DNA of 64,000 bases from Nonomuraea helvata (GTDB lineage Bacteria > Actinomycetota > Actinomycetes > Streptosporangiales > Streptosporangiaceae). The position numbers and the translations under genes are program-made. Below the pieces are notes generated by a model, which saw only the letters and a program-made list of their open reading frames with translations, searched no databases and was not told the DNA's origin. Of the stretch, positions 8,396 through 16,971 are shown piece after piece. The stretch is taken from positions 372,001 through 436,000 of the forward strand of contig NZ_BAAAXV010000005.1 in assembly GCF_039535785.1 (NCBI RefSeq). The letters run 5' to 3'. Each line of letters opens with the position of its first letter. The first letter of the stretch is position 1.

Positions 8396-9493
8396 TCAGG
8401 CCAGGTCGGACGGGATGAGGCTGTAAACGATCATGTCTTCGCCGCCGAGTGAGGAGCGGGCCACGCCCTCGCGGACGAAGCCCGCCTTCTCCGCCACCCG
8501 CTGGGAGGCCGTGTTGGTCACGGCCGCGCGGAGCTGGAGCCGGCGGAAGCCGTGCCGCTCGAACAGCCAGCGCGCGATCGCCACGACGGCCTCGCCCGCG
8601 TACCCCCTGCCACGGGCCCACGGCGCGGTCATGTAGCCGACCTCGGCCGTCCGGCTCATCCAGTCGAGGTCCCTGACGTCGAGGTTCGCGGCGAAACGGC
8701 CGGTTTCCAGCTCTTCGACCGTCCAGCCGATGCCCGCGCCTTTCATCCGCATCCGTTCGGAATAGTCGATGAACGCCCGCGCGTGCTCCTGCGTGTAGCC
8801 GGGCGGCACGCCCGTGTTGGCCTGGGTGACGGGGTCGGCGGCGGTGGCGGCCAGGTCGGGCACGTCCTCGGCGGACGGCGGCCGCAACAGCAGCCTCTGG
8901 GTACGCAGCTCCGTCCTGGGCAGCGCGGCGCAGGGCAGGCTGCCGTCGTCGCGAAGCAGGCCGAAGATGACCAGGTCGTGCGCCCCGTCGTCCTCCAGCA
9001 CCGCGGCGCGCAGCACGCCCTCCCAGGTGAAGCCGGCTTTCAGCGCCACGCGGAGCGAGGCGAGGTTGTCGAGGTTGGCGGTCAGGTCGACCCTGCGCAG
9101 CCCGACGGTCCCGAACGCCCATTTCACCAGCCCTCGCACCGCCTCGGTGGCGAAGCCGCGGCCTCGGTAGAGGGGGTGCACGCCGTAGCCGACCTCGGTC
9201 GTGCCCGTGGTCCACGAGGTCTTGAACAGGCTGATCGCACCCACGATGAGGCCCTCGGCGTCGACCATGGCCAGGTGCAGGCCCTGACCCGAGCGGCGCA
9301 GCTCGTGCACGCCGCTCGACAGCCACGGGGTGATGCCGGACGTCTTCACGGGAGCGCCGGGCGGGAGGAACCGGGCGCCGGACCGCACGATCGAGCGGAT
9401 CCTGGCGGCGTCTTTGAGGCCGAACGGCCGGAGCGTCAACCGTTCTGTGGCGATGCTCACATCAGCGTCGAACACGCTCGGCAGCGTACACAT
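8396..9493 (-). CDS. Tandem GNAT acetyltransferase (RimJ/RimL-like)
   Basis: About 365 residues made of two consecutive GNAT domains. Each half has the acetyl-CoA-binding loop, seen as RGRGFATEAVRGLVKWAF in the first and RGRGYAGEAVVAIARWLF in the second, followed by N-x-A-S-x-R/Q-V-A-x-K-AGF. The architecture resembles ribosomal-protein alanine N-acetyltransferases or antibiotic-modifying GNATs; the substrate is unknown. The ATG at 9493 is chosen, but no good ribosome site is visible. GTG at 9460 would start directly at the domain, and an in-frame ATG at 9532 would run into the next gene's leader. It is divergent from the DUF2795 gene. Confidence 0.75.
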   Translation of the reverse strand: MCTLPSVFDADVSIATERLTLRPFGLKDAARIRSIVRSGARFLPPGAPVKTSGITPWLSSGVHELRRSGQGLHLAMVDAEGLIVGAISLFKTSWTTGTTEVGYGVHPLYRGRGFATEAVRGLVKWAFGTVGLRRVDLTANLDNLASLRVALKAGFTWEGVLRAAVLEDDGAHDLVIFGLLRDDGSLPCAALPRTELRTQRLLLRPPSAEDVPDLAATAADPVTQANTGVPPGYTQEHARAFIDYSERMRMKGAGIGWTVEELETGRFAANLDVRDLDWMSRTAEVGYMTAPWARGRGYAGEAVVAIARWLFERHGFRRLQLRAAVTNTASQRVAEKAGFVREGVARSSLGGEDMIVYSLIPSDLA

Positions 9494-9552
9494 TCGCGAT
9501 GTTTGCCCACGAAAGCGGGGGTAGGGGCGCAATTGAGAGGAGTGAGGGGACT

Positions 9553-9963
9553 ATGGAGCAACGTCGGAGCGACAAGCACGGTCCACGCCTTGACGAGCAG
9601 CAGAAGCACGAGACCGAGGGCATGGTCCGCGGCGGCGGCAGCACGCACGCCGAGGAATGGAAGGAGCCCGAGGCCATGCCTGCACCCGGCGAGGGACCGC
9701 AGCAGTCGTACCCGCCGGGGCACGAGCCCGGAACCCCGTCAGGCATCACGCAGCGGGGCGTCGACATCCGCAGCGACCTCGCGAAATGGCTGAGCGACGC
9801 GCATTGGCCCGCGTCCAAGGACGATCTGGTGCAGCACGCGGAGAGCGCCGGCGCACCGGATGAGGTGACGGACATGACGCGATCCCTCCCCGACCGCCGG
9901 TACGCGAACGTGGCCGAAGTGGCCAAGGCCCTCGGTCTCGGCGTCGAGAAGCGGAGGTGGTGA
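9553..9963 (+). CDS. DUF2795 protein
   Basis: A 136-residue protein with a hydrophilic, probably disordered N-terminal 65 residues and a C-terminal DUF2795 fold (about 70-133), including LAKWLSDAHWPASKDDLVQHA and a basic tail. DUF2795 proteins are small, frequent in actinomycetes and of unproved function. The ATG at 9553 has GAGG-rich sequence just upstream. It ends 3 nt before the next gene, which is probably translated from the same message. Confidence 0.7.
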   Translation: MEQRRSDKHGPRLDEQQKHETEGMVRGGGSTHAEEWKEPEAMPAPGEGPQQSYPPGHEPGTPSGITQRGVDIRSDLAKWLSDAHWPASKDDLVQHAESAGAPDEVTDMTRSLPDRRYANVAEVAKALGLGVEKRRW

Positions 9964-9966
9964 GCG

Positions 9967-10980
9967 GTGCGGCTCGACTTCATCCGACCGCTGTACGAGC
10001 GGAGCGGCCCGTACGCGTCCGTCTACTTCGGCGCGTACACGGGGACGGAGCGCGAGGCCCACTGGCGTGGCGTGCGTGACCAGCTCGAGGACGAGGCCGA
10101 CAAGGCCACCCTGGAGGCGCTGGAGGAGGAGTCCCAGCGGCCCGCACCCGGTCGGGCGATGTTCGGCACGCACGGCGACGTGGTGCTGTCGGAGGCGCTT
10201 TCCAGGGCGCCGTACGACCTGGGCAGCTGGTCGCCGCTGCCGCACGTCACGCCCATGCTCATGATGCGCGGCGAGAACGTCCCGCACCTGCGGGTCATCG
10301 TGGACCACGCCGGGGCCGAGCTGACGGTGTTCGGCGGCGGGTCGCCGCGCCGGGCCGTCGTGGAGGCGGCTGACTGGCCGCTGCAGAAGACCGCGCAGGG
10401 CGGCTGGTCGCAGAAGCGGTACGAGCGCGCGGTGGACGAGGCCTGGGAGAAGAACGCCGTGGCCGTCGCCCACGAGGTCGACGAGCAGGTCCGCCGCATC
10501 GGCGCGGAGCTCGTCCTGGTCGCGGGCGAGCCGAAGTCCCGCTCGTACCTGCTGCACCATCTTGGCACCAAGTCCGCCGACCGGGTCATGATGGTCGAGC
10601 ACGGCAGCCGGGCCGACCACGGGCAGTTCGAGGAGGACGTGGAGCGGGCGCTCGACCAGTGGCTCGACCGCAGGCGCGCCGAGCTGCTGGAGCGGCACCA
10701 GGAGATGTCGGGGCCCCACGGGATGGCCCGCGTCGCGCAGGCACTGCGCGAGGGCCGGGTGCACGCGGTGCTCACACCCGGCGAGCTGCCGAACCCCATC
10801 TGGATCGGCGAGGGCGGCACCCAGCTCGCCACCGACCCGAACGAGCTGCAGCGCTGGGGCGTGAACGAGCCGGTCAAGGAGCGCTCGGACGCCGCCCTGG
10901 CCAGGGCCGCCGCGATGACGGACGCGGAGCTGTGGTTCTCCGACGCCGTCAAGGACGTGGCGGCCGTGCTCAGGTACTGA
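9967..10980 (+). CDS. Vms1/baeRF-type release-factor-like protein (Rv2629-like)
   Basis: A 337-residue protein resembling the bacterial eRF1-like (baeRF) family that includes mycobacterial Rv2629. A GGWSQKRYERAVDEAWEK stretch at about 145-162 stands where eRF1/Vms1 proteins have their glycine-rich catalytic loop. The C-terminal half contains an eRF1-domain-3-like fold ending in ELWFSDAVKDVAAVL. Family members are proposed to hydrolyse peptidyl-tRNA on stalled ribosomes; that is inference here. The start is GTG at 9967, with GGAGG about 10 nt upstream and only 3 nt after the DUF2795 gene. Its 3' end overlaps the convergent lutC stop by 11 nt. Confidence 0.65.
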   Translation: MRLDFIRPLYERSGPYASVYFGAYTGTEREAHWRGVRDQLEDEADKATLEALEEESQRPAPGRAMFGTHGDVVLSEALSRAPYDLGSWSPLPHVTPMLMMRGENVPHLRVIVDHAGAELTVFGGGSPRRAVVEAADWPLQKTAQGGWSQKRYERAVDEAWEKNAVAVAHEVDEQVRRIGAELVLVAGEPKSRSYLLHHLGTKSADRVMMVEHGSRADHGQFEEDVERALDQWLDRRRAELLERHQEMSGPHGMARVAQALREGRVHAVLTPGELPNPIWIGEGGTQLATDPNELQRWGVNEPVKERSDAALARAAAMTDAELWFSDAVKDVAAVLRY

Positions 10981-11527
10981 TGATCACCTCGAGGGTACGG
11001 GGGCCGTGCACGCCCTCGACCCGGTTCAGCTCGATGTCACTGGTGGCCGACGGGCCGCTGATCCAGGTGAGCGGGCGTGCCGGGTCGAGCCGGGCGACGG
11101 CCTCCGGCACCCCGCCCACGATCTGGTCGGCCCGCACCACGCACAGGTGGTAGTCGGGAACCAGCGTCTGGGCCCGCGTGCCCTGGCCGGGGCCGTGGTC
11201 GAGCACGATCGTGCCGGTCTCCGCGATGCCCACCGCGCAGTACGTGATCACTCCGTCGGCGGTGTCGAGGTCGGTCCAGCCGCCCTCGCGGTCGAACCCC
11301 TCCGGGACGATCATGCGGCGGCCTGCGACGACCTCGTCGATCTTCGCGGGTACCTCGGCGGCGGGGAGCACGTGCACGATGGCCCGGTAGTCGTCCACCC
11401 GCTCGGCGAACAGGCCTACGAGATCCTCCACCTGCGGCGCCGTCCGGTAGTGCCGGGGGATCTCGACGTCCGCCGCACCCGCGACCGCCTTGCCGATCCG
11501 TGCGAGGATCTCCTCACGCGCGCTCAT
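10970..11527 (-). CDS. lutC: Lactate utilisation protein LutC
   Basis: A 185-residue LutC/YkgG-type protein (DUF162 fold), with AETGTIVLDHGPGQGTRAQTLVPDYH near 103-128 as the recognisable core. LutABC together oxidise L-lactate to pyruvate; LutC has no iron-sulphur site and is thought to support the complex. The ATG at 11527 has GGGAG 5 nt upstream. It overlaps the end of lutB by 14 nt, as expected for a coupled operon. The stop lies inside the convergent release-factor-like gene. Confidence 0.9.
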   Translation of the reverse strand: MSAREEILARIGKAVAGAADVEIPRHYRTAPQVEDLVGLFAERVDDYRAIVHVLPAAEVPAKIDEVVAGRRMIVPEGFDREGGWTDLDTADGVITYCAVGIAETGTIVLDHGPGQGTRAQTLVPDYHLCVVRADQIVGGVPEAVARLDPARPLTWISGPSATSDIELNRVEGVHGPRTLEVIIST

Positions 11528-12905
11528 TGCGCTCCCACCAGTCTCTGAAGGATTCTTCCGGAATTTCCGGCATGTCCCTGGTGTCGGTCCACGCCGACAT
11601 CGGCCCGGGCAGACGTTTCGGTATGAGCCCGCGCAGGCGACTCGCCGCACGCTGGGCCTTGGCGAGCCGTTCGTGGTCGTTGAGTATCCAGCCGGCCACC
11701 TTCATGCCGGCCCGCTCCGCCGCCGCGTGCGGGGCCTTGGCCCGCAGGTCCACCAGGACCTCGGGGATGTCGATGGCGACCGGGCAGACCTCGTAGCAGG
11801 CGCCGCAGAGGCTGGAGGCGAACGGCAGCGAGGCGTCCAGGTCCGATGACATGCCTCTGAGCTGCGGGGTGAGGATGGCGCCGATCGGGCCCGGGTAGAC
11901 CGAGCCGTACGCGTGGCCGCCCGCGCGCTCGTACACCGGGCACACGTTCAGGCAGGCCGAACAGCGGATGCAGCGCAACGCCTGGCGGCCCACCTCGTCG
12001 GCGAGCACGTCCGTGCGGCCGTTGTCGAGGAGCACCAGGTGGAAGTCCTGGCCCTCGACGGCGCCCGTCCACATGCTCGTATAGGGGTTCATCCGCTCGC
12101 CTGTGGAGCTTCTCGGCAGGAGCTGGAGGAACACCTCCAGATCCCGCCAGGAGGGGAGGAGCTTCTCGATCCCGACGACGCTGATGAGCGTCTCGGGGAG
12201 GGTCAGGCACATGCGGCCGTTGCCCTCCGACTCCAGCACGACCAACGTGCCGGTCTCGGCGACCATGAAGTTGGCCCCGGAGATCGCGACCTTGCTCTTG
12301 AGGAAGCGTTCGCGCAGGTGGAGCCGGGCGGCCTCGGCCAGCGCGGGCGGGTCGTCGGTCAGGTGCGGCGGGACCTTGGGCATCTTCTCCAGGAAGATCT
12401 CGCGGATTTCCGACCGGTTGCGGTGGATCGCCGGGACCAGGATGTGGCTGGGGAAGTCGTCGCCGAGCTGGACGATCAGCTCGGCCAGGTCCGTCTCGTA
12501 CGCGGTGATGCCCTGCTCGGCCAGCGCCTGGTTGAGCTCGATCTCCTGGGTGGCCATCGACTTGACCTTGACCACCTCGGTCTCGCCGGTGGCCTTGACC
12601 AGGCCCGCGACGATGGCGTTGGCCTCGGCGGCGTCCCTGGCCCAGTGGACGGTGCCGCCCGCCCTGGTGACCGCCTCCTCGAGCTGGATCAGATAGCGGT
12701 CGAGGTTGCGGAGGGTGTGGTCCTTGATCGCCTTGCCGGCCGCGCGGAGCTCCTGCCAGTCCGGCAGCTCGCCGACGACGTTCGCGCGCTTGCCTCGGAT
12801 GGTGTGAGTGGCTTTGCGGAGGTTGTAGCGGAGCTGCGAGTTATGAACGGCTTTAGCAGCGTTTTTAGGGAAATTTCCGGGCATGCCGAGGAACGTGGCG
12901 CTCAT
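11514..12905 (-). CDS. lutB: Lactate utilisation iron-sulphur protein LutB
   Basis: A 463-residue LutB/YkgF-type protein. An N-terminal LUD domain contains AISGANFMVAETGTLVVLESEGN. A two-cluster ferredoxin-like region near the C-terminus holds CIRCSACLNVCPVY and CGACYEVCPVAIDIP, each of which binds a 4Fe-4S cluster. It would carry electrons from lactate oxidation in the cytoplasmic LutABC complex. The ATG at 12905 has GGAGGAGG upstream and overlaps the lutA stop as ATGA. The 5' coding region near 12840-12885 is unusually AT-rich for this genome. Confidence 0.94.
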   Translation of the reverse strand: MSATFLGMPGNFPKNAAKAVHNSQLRYNLRKATHTIRGKRANVVGELPDWQELRAAGKAIKDHTLRNLDRYLIQLEEAVTRAGGTVHWARDAAEANAIVAGLVKATGETEVVKVKSMATQEIELNQALAEQGITAYETDLAELIVQLGDDFPSHILVPAIHRNRSEIREIFLEKMPKVPPHLTDDPPALAEAARLHLRERFLKSKVAISGANFMVAETGTLVVLESEGNGRMCLTLPETLISVVGIEKLLPSWRDLEVFLQLLPRSSTGERMNPYTSMWTGAVEGQDFHLVLLDNGRTDVLADEVGRQALRCIRCSACLNVCPVYERAGGHAYGSVYPGPIGAILTPQLRGMSSDLDASLPFASSLCGACYEVCPVAIDIPEVLVDLRAKAPHAAAERAGMKVAGWILNDHERLAKAQRAASRLRGLIPKRLPGPMSAWTDTRDMPEIPEESFRDWWERNERA

Positions 12906-13633
12906 TGGGCCTCCTCCGTGGATGCGAGGATCTCGGCCAGGTGCATGGTCCTGACGCCGGTCTTCTGGCGGCTCAGCGTGCCGCCGATGTGCATCAGGCA
13001 CGAGTTGTCCGCCGCGCAGAGCACTTCGGCGCCGGTGTCGAGGATGTTGCGGGTCTTGTCGGCGCCCATGGCCGCGGAGACGGCCGGGTTCTTGACCGCG
13101 AACGTGCCGCCGAAACCGCAGCACTCCTCCGACCCCGGCAGCGGGACCAGCTCCAGGCCGCGTACGTTCTTCAGCAGCCTGGTGGGCCGGTCGCCGAGGT
13201 GGAGGCCGCGGAGCGAGTGGCACGTCGGGTGATATGTCACCCGGTGCGGGAAATATGCGCCGACGTCCTCAACCTTCAGCACGTCGATCAGGAACTCGGA
13301 CAGTTCGTACACCTTCGGCGCGACCTCCGCGATGGCCGCCGCTCCCCTGCTGCCCGGCCTGGCCAGCTTCGGGTACTGCTCCCGGACCATGGCCGCGCAC
13401 GACCCCGACGGCGCCACGACGGCGTCGTACCCAGCGAACACCTCGGTGAAGTGGCGGGCCAGCCGCACGCCCTCCTCCCGGTAGCCGGTGTTGACGTGCA
13501 TCTGGCCGCAGCACGTCTGGGCGGCGGGGAAGTCCACGTCGCAGCCGAGCCTGCGCAGGAGCGACACGACGGCCCTGCCGGTGCCGGGGAAGAGCGTGTC
13601 GTTCACACACGTGATGAAAAGGGCGACTCGCAC
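12902..13633 (-). CDS. lutA: Lactate utilisation protein LutA (CCG-domain oxidoreductase subunit)
   Basis: A 243-residue LutA/YkgE protein with the two cysteine-rich CCG motifs typical of heterodisulfide-reductase-like subunits: PAAQTCCGQMHVNTG in the first half and PGSEECCGFGGTFAVK in the second. It is part of the LutABC L-lactate oxidase complex. I place the start at GTG 13631-13633, because GGAGG lies immediately upstream and the product matches the family length; an upstream in-frame ATG would lie inside the operator. First gene of the lut operon, divergent from the FadR-type regulator. Confidence 0.92.
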   Translation of the reverse strand: MRVALFITCVNDTLFPGTGRAVVSLLRRLGCDVDFPAAQTCCGQMHVNTGYREEGVRLARHFTEVFAGYDAVVAPSGSCAAMVREQYPKLARPGSRGAAAIAEVAPKVYELSEFLIDVLKVEDVGAYFPHRVTYHPTCHSLRGLHLGDRPTRLLKNVRGLELVPLPGSEECCGFGGTFAVKNPAVSAAMGADKTRNILDTGAEVLCAADNSCLMHIGGTLSRQKTGVRTMHLAEILASTEEAQ

Positions 13634-13649
13634 GACCCTCCTTCCAAGG

Positions 13650-13680
13650 TATGGTCCGACCACAGTATGGTCAGACCATA
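13650..13680. promoter_or_regulatory. Two tandem FadR-type operators between lutA and the regulator gene
   Basis: Two copies of the palindrome TGGTCNGACCA occur at 13652-13662 and 13668-13678, 16 bp apart centre to centre. The second extends to a 15-bp palindrome, TATGGTCAGACCATA. The pattern fits the GGTNNNACC core known for FadR-subfamily GntR regulators such as PdhR. The sites sit 17-47 nt upstream of lutA and 40-70 nt upstream of the regulator start, so binding could repress both. Confidence 0.8.
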
Positions 13681-13719
13681 TCGAACCACTTCCTTTCCGG
13701 CCACCATGAGGGGGCTCCG

Positions 13720-14421
13720 TTGGACGAAGGCGGCTGGCGTCCCGTCAAGCGAACGCGGACGTTCGAGGAGGTCCTCGCACAGATCGAGCGGCGCATCACC
13801 GAGGACGGGCTCACGGCAGGCGACCGGCTGCCCGCCGAACGCCAGCTCGCCGAGCAGCTCGGCGTCAGCCGCTCCTCGGTACGCGAGGCCATGCGCGTGC
13901 TGGAGACGCTGGGCGTGGTGTCCTCGCAGGTGGGGCGGGGGCCGGACGCGGGGGCCGTGCTCACCTCGCGCCCCGACACGGCGCTGTCGGACCTGCTCAG
14001 GCTCCACCTCGGCCTGGCCAGTCTGGAGATGCGCGAGGTCATCGACGCCCGCCACATGATCGAGCAGTGGGCCGCCGTCCACGCCGCCTCCACACAGGCC
14101 GACACATCCGCGCTCGCCGCCGCTCTTTCCGGGATGGACGCGGCGAAGTCCGCGGAGGAGTTCGTGGAGCACGACACGGCCTTTCACTGCGCGATAGCGG
14201 ACGCGTCGGGCAACCGGCTCATCGCCGCCATCATGCGCTCACTCCGGGACTCGATGCGGAGGTACTCGGTCGAAGCGGTGCAGCGCCTGGGCGACACGTC
14301 GATCCTGCGCGCCGACCACGTACGCATTCTCGAGGCCATCGAGCGCGGCGAGGCGGGCGAGGCCGCACGGGCGGTCTCCGAGCACCTGGCACACGCCTAC
14401 CCCTCGCTTTTCGGTCACTGA
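13720..14421 (+). CDS. FadR-family GntR transcriptional regulator of the lut operon
   Basis: About 233 residues: an N-terminal winged helix (residues 10-75, with LTAGDRLPAERQLAEQLGVSRSSVREAMRVLE) and a C-terminal FCD ligand-binding domain with E/D-x-R-x-x-I-E at about 106-113 and the metal-type histidines in HDTAFHCAIADASGN and DHVRILEAI. Such regulators often sense lactate or related 2-hydroxyacids. The start is TTG at 13720, preceded by GAGGGGG; the longer in-frame ATG at 13651 would sit inside the operator. Position and operator make lutABC the likely target. Its end overlaps the convergent sulfatase gene by 7 nt. Confidence 0.85.
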   Translation: MDEGGWRPVKRTRTFEEVLAQIERRITEDGLTAGDRLPAERQLAEQLGVSRSSVREAMRVLETLGVVSSQVGRGPDAGAVLTSRPDTALSDLLRLHLGLASLEMREVIDARHMIEQWAAVHAASTQADTSALAAALSGMDAAKSAEEFVEHDTAFHCAIADASGNRLIAAIMRSLRDSMRRYSVEAVQRLGDTSILRADHVRILEAIERGEAGEAARAVSEHLAHAYPSLFGH

Positions 14422-15848
14422 CGCATGTCGGCCTGCCGGCAGGTGGCGCCCGAGCAGGCCGCCATCGCCGACAGCCGGGCCTCGAGGTTGGCCAGCAGCG
14501 CGGGATCGGCGCCCGCGGCCAGATTGTGCAGCTCGTACGGATCGTCGTGCAGGTCGTAGAGCTGCTTCTCGCCCGTCCCGTACTCAACATAGGCGTACTG
14601 GTCCGTACGCAATGCCCGATAGTTGGGCACCGGAGTCTGGGCGGCCGACGCCGCGTTGGCCGGCCTGTTGAACTCGACCAGCACGTTCGCGCGCCACTCC
14701 GCAGGCGGCCGCCCCTTCAGCAGGGGAACCAGCGACCGCCCCTCCGCGAACGGCGGCACGGTGGCCCCGCCCAGCTCGGCGAAGGTCGTCGCGAGGTCCA
14801 CCGTCGAGCCCAGCTGATCGATCATGGAGCTCGCCTTGACGCCGGGGCCGCGGACGACCAGGGGGACCCTGATCGCCTCGTCGAACGGGGTGGTCTTGCC
14901 CTGCCTGAGCCGATGCGTACCGAGATGGAAGCCGTTGTCCGAGGTGAAGAAGATGTAGGTGTTGTCGAGCTGGCCGGCCTGCTGGAGCGCCGTCACCACG
15001 GAGCCGACGAGGTCGTCCACGCCGAGCATGGCCCGCATCCTGGCGCGGTAGCGCTCGTCGATCTCGTCCATGCCCTCCTGCGAGATCTCGGGCCTTGCCT
15101 GCAGCCAGAGCGGCTCGGCGCTCACGTCCGCCTGGTTGAACGAGGGTGTCCGCGGCGCCGTGCTCCCGGCGAACGCGTTCGCGTGCCGGACGGCCGGATT
15201 GTCCGGGTTGTGCGGGCCGATCGGCGCCAGATACAGGAAGAACGGCTTCTCCGTCGAGCCGGCGATGAAGTCGGCGGCCTTGCGGGCCAGCACGTCCGAC
15301 AGGTAGTCCTGCTCGGTCCAGCCGTAGTCGAACAGGGCGCCGTTCTCGTTGAGCCGGTAGCCGTACTCCTCGTAGAGGGCGCGGACCGGTACGTCCCATT
15401 CGTCCCACCCGGGCGGCACGAACGACTCCTCGGCCGTTCCCCCGGGGTAGTGATTGAGGTATTTGCCCATCAGCGCCGTGCGATATCCGGCTTGCTGCAT
15501 CCAGGTCCCGATAGTGGAACGTTCCAGACCTAGCTCGTGAAAGCGGTCGAACCCTCCTTCGGGGGCGGTGTTCGTCAGAACGCCATGGCTGTGGACGTAC
15601 TGGGAACGCAGGATCGACGACCTGGACGGACAGCACCAGGAGTTCGTCACGAAGAAGCGGTCGAAGAAGGCGCCCTGGCGTACGAGGTGCTGGGTGATGT
15701 TCGGAAAGTACGGCAACGTCCCCGTTTCGAGGTCGTCGGCCATCACGAGCACGATGTTCGGCCGGGACTTGCCCTCAGCCATCGCGGTCCCGGCCGCCGT
15801 CTGGAGGAGAAGCAGAAGGCAGGCGAGACGACACAGACCTTTGATCAC
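14415..15848 (-). CDS. Secreted sulfatase (N-acetylglucosamine-6-sulfatase-like)
   Basis: A 477-residue exported sulfatase. Residues 1-24 form a signal peptide ending in AMAEG. The active-site signature CCPSR near residue 73 carries the cysteine that would be converted to formylglycine, and VLVMADDLETG supplies the metal-binding aspartates. GPHNPDNPA and the later TSDNGFHLGTHRL also fit the alkaline-phosphatase-fold sulfatases, closest in style to glucosamine-6-sulfatases. The start is GTG at 15848. The true substrate is unknown; a sulfated glycan outside the cell is likely. It seems to be monocistronic. Confidence 0.88.
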   Translation of the reverse strand: MIKGLCRLACLLLLLQTAAGTAMAEGKSRPNIVLVMADDLETGTLPYFPNITQHLVRQGAFFDRFFVTNSWCCPSRSSILRSQYVHSHGVLTNTAPEGGFDRFHELGLERSTIGTWMQQAGYRTALMGKYLNHYPGGTAEESFVPPGWDEWDVPVRALYEEYGYRLNENGALFDYGWTEQDYLSDVLARKAADFIAGSTEKPFFLYLAPIGPHNPDNPAVRHANAFAGSTAPRTPSFNQADVSAEPLWLQARPEISQEGMDEIDERYRARMRAMLGVDDLVGSVVTALQQAGQLDNTYIFFTSDNGFHLGTHRLRQGKTTPFDEAIRVPLVVRGPGVKASSMIDQLGSTVDLATTFAELGGATVPPFAEGRSLVPLLKGRPPAEWRANVLVEFNRPANAASAAQTPVPNYRALRTDQYAYVEYGTGEKQLYDLHDDPYELHNLAAGADPALLANLEARLSAMAACSGATCRQADMRQ

Positions 15849-15930
15849 AGAGTGTCACTTCCCCGCAAGATCCACCATTGACACGTGAGGCCGAGGCGGC
15901 CGTAATAGAACTTAATTCCGGAGGTGTCAC

Positions 15931-16932
15931 ATGAAACTCGGCCTGAACCTTGGCTACTGGCAGCGCCACGCCGACGACGCGACCGAGTCGGTGCTCGCGG
16001 CGGAGCGGCTCGGCTACGACTCGGTGTGGACGGCAGAGGCGTACGGCAGCGATGTCTTCACCCCGCTGGCCTGGTACGGAGCACGGACGAGCCGGATCAA
16101 GCTGGGCACCTCGATCGCCCAGATGTCGGCCAGACCACCCGTCACGACGGCGATGACGGCGATGACCATCGACCACCTCACCGGCGGCCGCCTGCTGCTC
16201 GGCGTGGGCGCCTCGGGCCCTCAGGTCGTGGAGGGCTGGTACGGCCAGCCGTTCGCCAGACCCCTGGCCAGGACCCGCGAGTACATCGAGATCATGCGCA
16301 AGGTCTGGCGCCGCGAGGAGCCGGTCACCAGCGACGGCCCGCACTACCCGCTCCCGCTCGCGGGCGGCCTGGGCAAACCGCTCAAGCTCATCACACATCC
16401 GCTCCGCTCCGACATCCCCGTCTACCTCGGCGCGGAAGGGCCCAAGAACGTCGCCCTGGCCGCCGAGATGGCACAGGGCTGGCTGCCGCTGTTCGCGTTC
16501 CCCTCCAAGATCGAGGAGATGTACGGCGAGGCGCTCGCGGGCGCTTCCGAGGGCTTCGACGTGGCGGCCATGGTGATGGTGGTCATCTCCGACGACGTAC
16601 GGGCCGCGCTGGACGGCGTGAAGATGATGCTCACGCTGTACATCGGCGGCATGGGGGCCAGGCACCGCAACTTCCATGCCGACATCATCGGCCGGATGGG
16701 CTACGCCGAAGCGGCGGAACACATCCAATCGCTCTACCTCTCCGGACGGAAGGACGAGGCGTTCCGGGCGATTCCGGACGAGCTGGCCGACGGCATCTCG
16801 CTCGTCGGACCGCCCGGGCGGATCAAGGAACGTCTGGAGCTCTGGCACAAGAGCCCCGTCACGAGCCTCCTGGTCATGGGCCCGCGCGACGAGCCCTCGC
16901 TGAAGCTCATCCGCGACCTGGTCCTCGGCTGA
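15931..16932 (+). CDS. LLM-class F420-dependent oxidoreductase
   Basis: A 333-residue luciferase-like monooxygenase-fold protein of the type that uses coenzyme F420 in actinobacteria. It begins KLGLNLGYWQRHADDATESV and carries GRLLLGVGASGPQVVEGWYG near 90-109 and a C-terminal VGPPGRIKERLELW. The redox substrate cannot be inferred. ATG at 15931 has GGAGG 6 nt upstream. No partner gene is adjacent; the following gene is convergent. Confidence 0.88.
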   Translation: MKLGLNLGYWQRHADDATESVLAAERLGYDSVWTAEAYGSDVFTPLAWYGARTSRIKLGTSIAQMSARPPVTTAMTAMTIDHLTGGRLLLGVGASGPQVVEGWYGQPFARPLARTREYIEIMRKVWRREEPVTSDGPHYPLPLAGGLGKPLKLITHPLRSDIPVYLGAEGPKNVALAAEMAQGWLPLFAFPSKIEEMYGEALAGASEGFDVAAMVMVVISDDVRAALDGVKMMLTLYIGGMGARHRNFHADIIGRMGYAEAAEHIQSLYLSGRKDEAFRAIPDELADGISLVGPPGRIKERLELWHKSPVTSLLVMGPRDEPSLKLIRDLVLG

Positions 16933-16962
16933 GCACACGCACACGCACACGCACACGCACAC
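16933..16962. repeat. (GCACAC)5 hexanucleotide repeat
   Basis: Five perfect copies of GCACAC directly follow the stop codon of the LLM oxidoreductase gene, in the short gap before the convergent DUF4328 gene. It is a simple-sequence tract prone to slippage and has no evident function. Confidence 0.9.
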
Positions 16963-16971
16963 CGCCCAGGA

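Noticed and set aside
4035..8400. Search for a cobalamin riboswitch near the cob genes
   Set aside because: No B12-box-like sequence or extended leader was seen; intergenic gaps are short.
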